Below are positions 1 to 6,868 of a stretch of DNA of 15,185 bases, piece after piece. How positions within the stretch are numbered: the first letter of the stretch is position 1; the number at the start of each line of letters is the position of its first letter. The notes below the pieces were generated by a model that saw only the letters and a program-made list of their open reading frames with translations, was not told the origin of the DNA and searched no databases. The position numbers and the translations under genes were made by a program. The DNA is taken from assembly GCA_002869465.1 (NCBI GenBank), contig PKSW01000337.1, positions 1 to 15,185 on the forward strand, given 5' to 3'. The stretch comes from Marinilabiliales bacterium. Lineage in GTDB: Bacteria > Bacteroidota > Bacteroidia > Bacteroidales > F082.

Positions 1-738
1 ACTGGGTTTATTTCTTAAACTGTCCGTTAATTTTTTGTAAGCAAGGTAGTTGGCTTCAATTTGCCTGAATAATTCATCAGCTGCGTCATCCTTGTTAAAA
101 AAAGCAGCAGTAAATTTGATCCACTCAGCCCTGCCGAGAGGTTCATTCTCAAAATAATCATAAAACGACACAAGAGGAATGCCGGTTTTTTCCAGCGGAT
201 GTTGCTCTATAAACTGGAAGGGTGAATAAAATATCAGGGATGGATTCACAGACAGAATTTTTTCAATGAAATAGTCAGCATTTGTTGCCAACTCAACAAT
301 TTCACCTGCTTCCAATTTTGCTCTCACAGCCTTGCTATTGATATATCTGGCTTCGGAAACTCCTTTTACTTCATCCAGCAATCCAAGCATTTCAATCGCA
401 TTTAACTGTGTCGCTGAAAAAACAGCCACATCACTCATGGGCAATAAAATGACATTTTCTGATTTCTGATAATTGTTTTTATCCATCTCCATACTTTCTA
501 TCAGATAGAAAGTGGAGATGATATCCCCATTCATTTCCGGATGATAAATGACCAATTTTTTAAGGTGGCCGGCATCATACAGGTCAAATCCTTTTGCATA
601 TTTAACTCGTGATTTCCATGATGAATCGTGTATGGCATTAAAAACGGATTCTATTTCAGTGGTAGCTTTTTTTGATTCGCATGAAGAAATGCCAACGACG
701 ATGAAAGAAATGAAAATAAAAATAATGAATCTCTGCAC
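1..738 (-). CDS. ABC transporter substrate-binding lipoprotein, iron-siderophore/cobalamin type (3' end outside window)
   Basis: The minus strand is open for 246 codons without a stop up to the window edge. The start is GTG at 738-736: an in-frame TAA lies at 750-748 and no ATG lies between, so GTG is the only usual start. Residues 1-19 form a hydrophobic signal peptide ending in the lipobox Ile-Ser-Ser-Cys20, so the product is an exported lipoprotein. The remainder fits the helical-backbone (class III, FepB/BtuF/FhuD-like) family: a statement of the form LPMSDVAVFSATQLNAIEMLG followed by a GVSEARYI-like segment, and later the phrase NEPLGRAEWIKFTAAFF, which is typical of this family in Bacteroidota. 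It would deliver an iron chelate or corrinoid to an inner-membrane permease, but no permease, ATPase or TonB receptor is visible here. It starts 12 bp after the co-chaperonin stop and is probably cotranscribed with it. The ligand cannot be read from the sequence. Confidence 0.85.
   Translation of the reverse strand, partial: MQRFIIFIFISFIVVGISSCESKKATTEIESVFNAIHDSSWKSRVKYAKGFDLYDAGHLKKLVIYHPEMNGDIISTFYLIESMEMDKNNYQKSENVILLPMSDVAVFSATQLNAIEMLGLLDEVKGVSEARYINSKAVRAKLEAGEIVELATNADYFIEKILSVNPSLIFYSPFQFIEQHPLEKTGIPLVSFYDYFENEPLGRAEWIKFTAAFFNKDDAADELFRQIEANYLAYKKLTDSLRNKPS
484..520. repeat. 37-nt near-perfect palindrome inside the lipoprotein gene
   Basis: Arms of 10 nt (493-502 and 504-513) are exact reverse complements around a single central base (503). 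Beyond a 2-nt bulge at 491-492, another 7 nt pair (484-490 with 514-520). Seventeen base pairs can therefore form in 37 nt. It lies wholly within coding sequence, encoding about ISTFYLIESMEMD. Confidence 0.75.
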
Positions 739-750
739 CTTATAAATTTA

Positions 751-1140
751 TTATCCGACAGAAAGATCGTCGCGTTCCAACAAAAGAATTGAATGCTGTG
801 GTACAATAAAATACTTTTCGTTGTGGTATTGGATTTCAACGGCTCCCTTTTTTAAAAAGATGGCCAAATCACCAACAATAGCCTGTAATGGAATATAATT
901 AACCGTATCTTCTTTGCTTTTATGCTTCCAGGGCTCATCCATATCATCGGACGGCATGGGAATGGGATACCCCGGGCCTGTTTTTACCACATAACCACTT
1001 TGTATTTCTTCTTTTTCCTTATAACCCGGTGGCAACAGAAGCCCTCCCCTGGTTTTATTGGCTTCCGATTTAGGCTTGATCAGCACCCGGTCGCCAACAA
1101 CAACTAACTTATTGATCGGATTGGTGTCTAATTCTGGCAT
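751..1140 (-). CDS. GroES-like co-chaperonin paralogue
   Basis: A 129-residue protein. The segment VVGDRVLIKPK (14-24) and the following KTRGGLLLPPG (29-39), then a GYVVKTGPG strand (49-57), match the GroES (Hsp10) fold: first beta strand, mobile loop, and the conserved V-GPG turn. The triplet Leu-Leu-Leu sits where GroES mobile loops carry the hydrophobic GroEL-contact residues. It is longer than GroES (about 95 residues) because of an insert at about 58-85 rich in Pro, Asp, Lys and Trp. The reading frame extends upstream to 1239, but ATG 1140 is preferred: the family similarity begins there and the upstream part would overlap the divergent promoters and gene. There is no groEL next to it, so it is probably an auxiliary copy rather than the main groES. 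Its role is unknown; it may modulate the chaperonin. Confidence 0.85.
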   Translation of the reverse strand: MPELDTNPINKLVVVGDRVLIKPKSEANKTRGGLLLPPGYKEKEEIQSGYVVKTGPGYPIPMPSDDMDEPWKHKSKEDTVNYIPLQAIVGDLAIFLKKGAVEIQYHNEKYFIVPQHSILLLERDDLSVG

Positions 1141-1159
1141 TTGAACTTCTTTAGTGTGA

Positions 1160-1167
1160 CAAAAATA
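1160..1167 (-). promoter_or_regulatory. -7 promoter element of the co-chaperonin gene
   Basis: The minus strand reads TATTTTTG, an exact match to the Bacteroidota -7 consensus TAnnTTTG, 19 bp upstream of the ATG. No good -33 TTTG was found at the normal spacing. The predicted leader is very short. Confidence 0.5.
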
Positions 1168-1170
1168 CGC

Positions 1171-1178
1171 TAATTTTG
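1171..1178 (+). promoter_or_regulatory. -7 promoter element of the small protein/mutL unit
   Basis: TAATTTTG matches TAnnTTTG exactly, 22 bp before the ATG at 1201. It is three bases from the oppositely directed -7 element of the co-chaperonin gene, so the two promoters would compete for one polymerase site. Confidence 0.5.
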
Positions 1179-1200
1179 CAAGAAATAAAGCTAATTTACT

Positions 1201-1512
1201 ATGCGTTTCGTAACATTCAGAACACCCAAACCGAAGCAATTCAAATACAAGCCCCGTTATTATGATGAGGACATTGAAGCACTTGAAAAACGGAAGGCTG
1301 AACTCGGTTATGATTCAAAAGTATCTCATCACGAATCACTCAAACTACAGATGTCGAAAAGATGGCGTAAATCGGATGCCAATTATCAGAGAAGCCCTTT
1401 GTCAAGAATGATCACATATTTATTTGTAATTGTTGTAATTGTTGGCGGTGTTTATGTAATCTTTTTCACAGAATTTGTAGAAAAACTAATTGCTTTGTTT
1501 GGTATTAGATAG
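1201..1512 (+). CDS. Small single-pass membrane protein upstream of mutL
   Basis: A 103-residue protein of unknown function. Residues 1-68 are very basic and charged (KPKQFKYKPRYYDEDIEALEKRK near the start, then an SKRWRKS segment). Residues about 71-92 form one transmembrane helix (YLFVIVVIVGGVYVIFF), and a short tail follows. By charge distribution the N-terminal part should face the cytoplasm. The gene ends 8 bp before mutL and shares its promoter; I recall small proteins of this kind in the same position in other Bacteroidota, but I do not recognise a named family. The ATG at 1201 is the first start after the promoter element. Confidence 0.75.
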   Translation: MRFVTFRTPKPKQFKYKPRYYDEDIEALEKRKAELGYDSKVSHHESLKLQMSKRWRKSDANYQRSPLSRMITYLFVIVVIVGGVYVIFFTEFVEKLIALFGIR

Positions 1513-1520
1513 AATTTTAG

Positions 1521-3368
1521 ATGTCGAATTATATTAAGTTACTCCCTGATTCCGTCGCCAATCAAATTGCTGCCGGAGAAGTCATTCAACGTCCCGCATC
1601 TGCCGTTAAAGAACTTCTGGAAAATGCGGTAGATGCCGGTGCCAGCGAAATCGAACTTATTATCAAGGATGCGGGAAAGACACTCATCCAGGTGATCGAT
1701 AACGGTTGCGGCATGTCGGCCATTGATGCCCGGATGTGCTTTGAAAGGCACGCAACTTCAAAAATCAGTAGTGCCGAGGATTTGTTTGCTATTAGAACCA
1801 TGGGATTTCGAGGAGAAGCGCTGGCATCCATAGCAGCTATTGCACAGGTAGAAGTTAAAACTAAACCGGCGGAAGATGAAATCGGTAGCTGTTTAAATAT
1901 TGAAGGCTCGAAAGTAATTTCACAAGAGCCCTGTCAGTGCAGTTCCGGAACAAATCTTATCATTAAAAATTTATTTTTTAATGTGCCGGCACGAAGAAAT
2001 TTTCTGAAATCAAATACAGCTGAAACCAGGCATATCATTGAAGAATTCATCAGGGTTGCTGCCATCCAGCCAACTGTAGCATTTTCGATGATCCACAATA
2101 ATAAAGCGGTTTTTAAACTTTCGAAAGGTGGTTTAAAATCGCGAATTGTAGGTTTATTCGGCACCAATTATAATGAAAAGCTCTTACCAGTTGAACAAAA
2201 AACAGAAATACTCACCATCAAAGGTTTTATCGGCAAACCCGAATATGCGAAAAAAACAAGAGGCGAGCAGTATTTTTTTGTAAACAAACGTTTTATCAAA
2301 CATCCTTACCTTCATCATGCTGTTAATAATGCCTTCTCAGAATTGATCCCGGTTGATTCTTTTCCTTCTTACTTTTTAAATATTGACATCGATCCGAAAG
2401 AAATTGACATCAACATACACCCAACAAAAACGGAGATCAATTTCAGGGATGCTAAATACGTCTATGCCATAATGCAAGCAGCGGTGAAGCAATCCATTGG
2501 TCAATATAGTTTGTCACCAACCATTGATTTTGATGTAGATCCTGCCATAGAACTTGCGCTTGGCAACTTACCCAAAAAAGGAGTTTCGCAACCCAAAATA
2601 AATATTGACCCTGATTACAATCCTTTTAAACAACCCCAAAGCAAAGGTTCAGCCGGAGATTTTACTTTTAAAAAAGAAAACCGGGATTGGAAAGAACTTT
2701 ATAAGCATCACGAATCAGTTGAGCATAGGACTGACGAAAGTGATGATACTAAACATAGGCAGGAAAATGACCTCGAACTCCATCTTGAAAAAGAAAGATC
2801 AAAATTCTTCCAGATTCAAAATACTTTTATTACCAGTAATGTACGGTCGGGACTCATGGTCATTGACCAGCATAAAGCACATGAGCGAATCCTCTATGAA
2901 TATTTTTTAAAAAAACTGAAGGATGAGTCGCATGGATCGCAGCAAATGCTATTTCCGCAGAATCTCAGATTATCCCCGGGTGATGCTGAAATCATTAGGG
3001 AACTCAAAGAAAACTTACTTAAATTGGGATATATGCTGGAACCGGTCGGAAAAAACGGCTTCGTTATCAATGGTATTCCTGCAGATCTGAAAGAAAATGA
3101 TTCCGTTGTCGTTCTGGAGCGCATTATCGAAAATCATAAGAAACATCTGAAAGATGTTAATTATGATAAAAGCGTTAATTTAGCGCGCTCAATGGCTGTT
3201 AACCTTGCTGTGAAGCCAGGAACAAAGCTCCAGGAAAAGGAAATGGCCGAAATATTTGATAGCCTGTTCGCCTGTAATGCACCTGAAACGGCGCTTGACG
3301 GAAGCAGAACCCTGGCTATCATACCATTAAATGATTTTGAACACTATTTAAAAGAAAAGAAGAAGTAA
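1521..3368 (+). CDS. mutL: DNA mismatch repair protein MutL
   Basis: A 615-residue protein. It couples MutS mismatch recognition to downstream repair. The N-terminal GHKL ATPase is complete: KELLENAVDAG (Glu31, Asn35), VIDNGCGM (58-65), RHATSKI (about 76-82), GFRGEAL (95-101) and GTNLIIKNLFFNVPARR (about 143-159). A charged linker (about 345-428) leads to the C-terminal dimerisation/nuclease domain. There, DQHKAHE at 449-455 keeps the Asp, His and Glu of the DQHAxxE metal motif, with Ala changed to Lys. The other two motifs are altered: ACR reads AVN in SMAVNLAVKPG (about 557-567), and CPHGRP reads ALDGSR (about 591-596). Strong latent endonuclease activity is thus doubtful. The start LPDSVANQIAAGEVI is the standard MutL beginning. 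The stop codon overlaps the next start by 1 bp. Confidence 0.97.
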   Translation: MSNYIKLLPDSVANQIAAGEVIQRPASAVKELLENAVDAGASEIELIIKDAGKTLIQVIDNGCGMSAIDARMCFERHATSKISSAEDLFAIRTMGFRGEALASIAAIAQVEVKTKPAEDEIGSCLNIEGSKVISQEPCQCSSGTNLIIKNLFFNVPARRNFLKSNTAETRHIIEEFIRVAAIQPTVAFSMIHNNKAVFKLSKGGLKSRIVGLFGTNYNEKLLPVEQKTEILTIKGFIGKPEYAKKTRGEQYFFVNKRFIKHPYLHHAVNNAFSELIPVDSFPSYFLNIDIDPKEIDINIHPTKTEINFRDAKYVYAIMQAAVKQSIGQYSLSPTIDFDVDPAIELALGNLPKKGVSQPKINIDPDYNPFKQPQSKGSAGDFTFKKENRDWKELYKHHESVEHRTDESDDTKHRQENDLELHLEKERSKFFQIQNTFITSNVRSGLMVIDQHKAHERILYEYFLKKLKDESHGSQQMLFPQNLRLSPGDAEIIRELKENLLKLGYMLEPVGKNGFVINGIPADLKENDSVVVLERIIENHKKHLKDVNYDKSVNLARSMAVNLAVKPGTKLQEKEMAEIFDSLFACNAPETALDGSRTLAIIPLNDFEHYLKEKKK

Positions 3369-4108
3369 TGCAACAGTTTCGTCCCGGAGGATTTAGTGTT
3401 TTACCCCTGGTTGTTAAAAACCTGCTAATTATTAATGCCTTGTTTTTTCTGGCTACAATTGCCCTTGACAGTATGGGAATTGACCTCTATAAACATCTAG
3501 CATTGTATTATCCGGCATCCAAACAGTTTGGTGTCTGGCAATTTGTAAGCTATATGTTCATGCATGGAGGGTTTACGCATATTCTATTCAATATGTTCGC
3601 CTTATGGATGTTTGGAAATGTACTTGAGAACGTATGGGGCCCCCAACGATTCCTTAATTATTACCTTGTGACAGGCATTGGAGCAGGGATCACACATCTT
3701 GTCATCTCTTATATCCGAATCGCTTATTCCGGCTACGAATTAAGCCCAGATCAGTTCGAAATGGTGTTTAATGAGGGTTTTAAGGTGTTACAAAGTGGCA
3801 GAAATTATTCGGACCCGGCCGTGGGCTTTTATAATTTGGTTTTAAATGTACCTACGGTTGGTGCTTCAGGTGCCGTTTTTGGTATCCTATTGGCCTTTGG
3901 TATGATGTTCCCCAACTCGCTCATCTATATCTATTTTGCATTTCCGATCAAGGCCAAATATTTTGTTATTCTGTATGGTGCGATCGAACTGATTTCAGGT
4001 ATCTCTAATAGGCCAGGAGATAATGTAGCTCATTTTGCGCACCTGGGTGGTATGCTCTTTGGATTTGCACTCATCATGTACTGGAAGAAAAAAGGCAAGC
4101 TATATTAG
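3368..4108 (+). CDS. Rhomboid family intramembrane serine protease (first copy)
   Basis: A 246-residue polytopic inner-membrane protein, predicted to cleave transmembrane substrates within the bilayer. The active site is complete: HGGFTHILFN in TM2 supplies His71 and Asn75, GASGAVFG in TM4 supplies the nucleophile Ser167, and AHFAHLGG in TM6 supplies His225. The usual loop-1 tryptophan-arginine region is represented by WGPQRF (90-95). An unusually long loop (about 118-160, containing acidic and aromatic residues) separates TM3 from TM4. The ATG overlaps the mutL stop in TAATG, so translation is likely coupled to mutL. The substrate is unknown; the link with mutL looks like conserved gene order rather than a shared pathway. 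Confidence 0.93.
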   Translation: MQQFRPGGFSVLPLVVKNLLIINALFFLATIALDSMGIDLYKHLALYYPASKQFGVWQFVSYMFMHGGFTHILFNMFALWMFGNVLENVWGPQRFLNYYLVTGIGAGITHLVISYIRIAYSGYELSPDQFEMVFNEGFKVLQSGRNYSDPAVGFYNLVLNVPTVGASGAVFGILLAFGMMFPNSLIYIYFAFPIKAKYFVILYGAIELISGISNRPGDNVAHFAHLGGMLFGFALIMYWKKKGKLY

Positions 4109-4225
4109 CTATTAAGAAAGTTGTATCATCCGAAATAAAATGAGCGGTTTAAATATTCCTGTTCATACAATGGCGAGACTGTTTTTAAGTTTATGCTATA
4201 AATAAAAATTTAGTTTTTTGAAATT

Positions 4226-5149
4226 ATGCAAGGTTATCATCAACCACAAAGAAATACAGGAGAAATGCTAAAACAGGCTTTTCTCGGAAGGAATGTCTTA
4301 TCAAGATTGATCTTGATAAATACCATTATCTTTTTAATTGTCAATGTGATCAGTCTCTTTACTTATTTATTTGCAGCAGGCCCAATGGCTGAAAGTGGAC
4401 TTACATTAAGTATTATCGGCCGGTACCTGGCCTTACCTTCTTCCTTTGAAGCATTAGCAACTAAACCCTGGTCCATCATCACATATATGTTTTTACAGGA
4501 AGATTTCATGCATATCCTCTTCAACCTGATCATGTTGTATTTTGGCGGATTGCTTTTTGTTGAATACCTAGGAGAGAAAAGATTGTTGTGGACTTATCTA
4601 GCCGGCGGTATTACTGGTGCTTTGTTTTTTCTGGCTGCTTTTAATTTTTTTCCGGTTTTTGAACCTATCAAAGAATCTTCTGCTGCCCTCGGTGCTTCGG
4701 CATCCGTGCTGGCGATAATTATTTCTGTTGCCACTTATGTGCCTGACTACAAAGTGCATCTGTTATTTTTTGGTAGGGTGAAACTAAAATATCTTGCTAT
4801 AATATTTGTGGTAATAGATATACTTAGCATCCAGTCGGGGAATCCCGGCGGACATATTGCACACCTGGGCGGTGCTTTTTGGGGATTTTTATACGCCTTA
4901 CTTCTAAAAAATGGAACAGATATCTATCATTTCCTCAATTTTTCAGGACTTAGCCCAATTAAAAAGAACAGGTTTTCAACTGAAAACCGAAGCAATAAAA
5001 GGCCATACAGTGATGATGAATACAATGCAATTAAAAAGAAATCACAGGCCAAAATTGATGAAATTCTTGATAAGATTTCCAAATCCGGATACAGCAGCCT
5101 GACTAAAGAAGAAAAAGAACTTTTATTCAAAACCAGCAAAAAGAACTGA
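4226..5149 (+). CDS. Rhomboid family intramembrane serine protease (second copy) with C-terminal DUF6576-like tail
   Basis: A 307-residue protein. The core has the rhomboid residues: HILFN (His96, Asn100), GASAS (Ser158, with Ala after the nucleophile instead of the more common Gly) and GGHIAHLGG (His213). Membrane helices run from about 27 to 228. A hydrophilic basic tail (about 243-307) contains the segments IDEILDKISKSGYSSLT and KEEKELL, which resemble the DUF6576 tail known on Bacteroidota rhomboids. The tail should be cytoplasmic and may govern substrates or oligomers (inference). It diverges strongly from the copy before it, so this is an old pair rather than a recent duplication. A 117-bp gap with no exact TAnnTTTG precedes it; readthrough from the mutL unit or a weak promoter is possible. 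Confidence 0.92.
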   Translation: MQGYHQPQRNTGEMLKQAFLGRNVLSRLILINTIIFLIVNVISLFTYLFAAGPMAESGLTLSIIGRYLALPSSFEALATKPWSIITYMFLQEDFMHILFNLIMLYFGGLLFVEYLGEKRLLWTYLAGGITGALFFLAAFNFFPVFEPIKESSAALGASASVLAIIISVATYVPDYKVHLLFFGRVKLKYLAIIFVVIDILSIQSGNPGGHIAHLGGAFWGFLYALLLKNGTDIYHFLNFSGLSPIKKNRFSTENRSNKRPYSDDEYNAIKKKSQAKIDEILDKISKSGYSSLTKEEKELLFKTSKKN

Positions 5150-5207
5150 GCACCTTTAATTTTCATGTTAACTTTACAAAATTCAAAGTAAATCGTTTTA
5201 TAGCATC

Positions 5208-6305
5208 ATGAAAAGAATTGCTATTCTTAAAGGGGTTTTACTCACACTGAATCTCATCGCTGTTGTGGTGCTTGTTATGGCATTATTGGCCAGTTACGTG
5301 CCTCCTTCCGATGTGGCGGTATTTTCAATTGCAGCTTTGGTTTATCCAATGATTCTTTTTGCCAATTTGTTTTTTATTGGATGCTGGATTCTTCTGAAAA
5401 GCAAATATTGGCTCATCTCTTTTTTGGCTATCCTCTTTGGTTTTAATAACCTTAGAAACAACTTTCAACTCAGTTTTAACCCGTATACTATTAAAAATGA
5501 TTCGCATATAAAAATTATTTCCTATAACGTCCAATTATTTGCAACTGATGAAAGAGGAAATGACTCGGCGGAGATTAAAAATAATATTGTACAATTTTTA
5601 AAAGATGAAGATGCCAACATTATCTGTTTACAAGAGTATCATTCCATGGATAGAAATGTATACACACCTCTTATTGAACTGAATAACAAACTCTTAAAAA
5701 GCTCATACTATTATGAAAGTTATTTTAATCCGAGGTTTGATCAGCTTTCAGGATTGGTTATTTTCTCAAAATATAAAGCTGTAAATAAAGGGAAATTGAA
5801 GTTCACGGGTTCGAGAACTTTTGGTATTTACACGGATCTGATAATAGATTCTGATACGGTACGTGTATTCAATATCCACTTGGCCAGCATACGTCTGCAG
5901 TCCTCTGATATAGATTTTGTATTGAAACCGGAATTTAAAGACCAGGAAAGCTTTAAAAATCGCTCAGCATCCATTTATGCCAAGCTTACCAATGCGTTTT
6001 TATTGCGTGAGCAACAAATCAACCAGGTAATACAAGAGATCATCGCATGTCCTTATCCTATTATCCTGTGTGGAGATTTTAATGATACGCCTTCCTCATA
6101 CGTATATTCAATGCTTAGTGACAAGTTGGTGGATAATTTCATTCGGAAGGGATATATGCTTAGTCGCACGTACGCGGGCAATGTCCCATATTTGAGAATC
6201 GACTATATTTTCACAACTAATCACTTCAAAATTAACAAGTTTGAAAGAGTCAAAAAGAATTACTCGGATCATTTTCCTATAATTTCAACGGTTTCACACA
6301 AATAA
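5208..6305 (+). CDS. Membrane-anchored endonuclease/exonuclease/phosphatase (EEP) family protein
   Basis: A 365-residue protein. Three hydrophobic helices (about 7-29, 37-62 and 67-80) precede a full EEP domain (100-362). Recognisable catalytic positions are Asn107 in SYNVQ, Glu143 in ICLQEYHS, His224 in FNIHLAS, Asp290 and Asn292 in GDFNDTPSS, Asp332 in RIDYIF, and Asp354-His355 in YSDHFP. This is the DNase I/exonuclease III/sphingomyelinase fold, a metal-dependent phosphodiesterase; the substrate (DNA, nucleotide, phospholipid or inositol phosphate) cannot be told from sequence. With three helices the domain probably lies on the periplasmic face if the N-terminus is cytoplasmic (inference). 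It follows the second rhomboid by 58 bp and is likely the last gene of the mutL cluster. No hairpin terminator follows. Confidence 0.9.
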   Translation: MKRIAILKGVLLTLNLIAVVVLVMALLASYVPPSDVAVFSIAALVYPMILFANLFFIGCWILLKSKYWLISFLAILFGFNNLRNNFQLSFNPYTIKNDSHIKIISYNVQLFATDERGNDSAEIKNNIVQFLKDEDANIICLQEYHSMDRNVYTPLIELNNKLLKSSYYYESYFNPRFDQLSGLVIFSKYKAVNKGKLKFTGSRTFGIYTDLIIDSDTVRVFNIHLASIRLQSSDIDFVLKPEFKDQESFKNRSASIYAKLTNAFLLREQQINQVIQEIIACPYPIILCGDFNDTPSSYVYSMLSDKLVDNFIRKGYMLSRTYAGNVPYLRIDYIFTTNHFKINKFERVKKNYSDHFPIISTVSHK

Positions 6306-6868
6306 ACTCAACTTTTGTAATCATCATTTTAATCTGATTATCTGATAGTTATAATTTATTTGCGAAAATTAACTTAAAAAAGTTGTCATAATATTTGGTA
6401 AATGATGTATTTTGACATACTTTTAGAGTCGTAAAAATTAATTTTTTTACAAAAACAAGCTCAATTACAATTATGAATCTGTCACTTTAATAGTGAATTA
6501 TGGGAAACAAACGTAAACAGAGAAAAACAAGCAAAACAGAATTCCACAAATTTTATTATCGTTTCTGTATAAATACTTCAAGTAGTATTTGCACATTCTA
6601 TTTTGCAGCAAACATCTATTTAATAGAGAGTTAGATCCTACCGTTTGCTTAACACTGTTCACATTTCTGTGCATTGATTCAAATAAATTTACAAATGTTG
6701 TAACTTTTTTTAAACGTTATCGTAATCATACACGACAAGTTCACAAAAATAAAACTCAGGGAAACAAGCACCCAATTATGAAAAACAAACGTGAACTTGT
6801 CGATTACGATGACAAGCAAAACAAGCAACATTACATTATGAGAAAACAAGCAAAACTAACAAGCAATT
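6306..6868 (+). promoter_or_regulatory. 563-bp gene-free leader of the protease gene, rich in short repeats
   Basis: Very AT-rich region with no recognisable gene. It carries ACAAGC from 6455 onward, at 6455, 6527, 6764, 6812, 6821, 6846 and 6859 (two more copies fall inside the protease start at 6876 and 6885). ATTATG start-like units recur with ATGs at 6473, 6500, 6778 and 6838. The longest copy match is AATTATG, two variable purines, AAACAAACGT, one purine, AAC (6496-6518 and 6774-6796). A small hairpin TCACT/AGTGA lies at about 6482-6496. No exact TAnnTTTG is present; near misses with a 3-nt or 1-nt spacing change occur around 6581-6605 and 6630. Function unknown; it may be a long 5' untranslated leader. 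Confidence 0.55.
6719..6810. repeat. Long inverted repeat in the protease leader
   Basis: ATCGTAATC (6719-6727) pairs with GATTACGAT (6802-6810), and GACAAGTTCAC (6734-6744) pairs with GTGAACTTGTC (6791-6801). This gives 20 base pairs interrupted only by a 6-nt bulge at 6728-6733, with a 46-nt loop that itself holds an ATTATG unit. The 3' arm ends 58 bp before the protease start. Confidence 0.7.

Noticed and set aside
548..745. Plus-strand 65-codon frame
   Set aside because: Shadow of the intact minus-strand lipoprotein gene, which has a signal peptide, lipobox and family motifs.
1141..1239. N-terminal extension of the co-chaperonin frame (33 more codons)
   Set aside because: It covers the divergent promoters and overlaps the start of the plus-strand small protein; GroES similarity starts only after Met at 1140.
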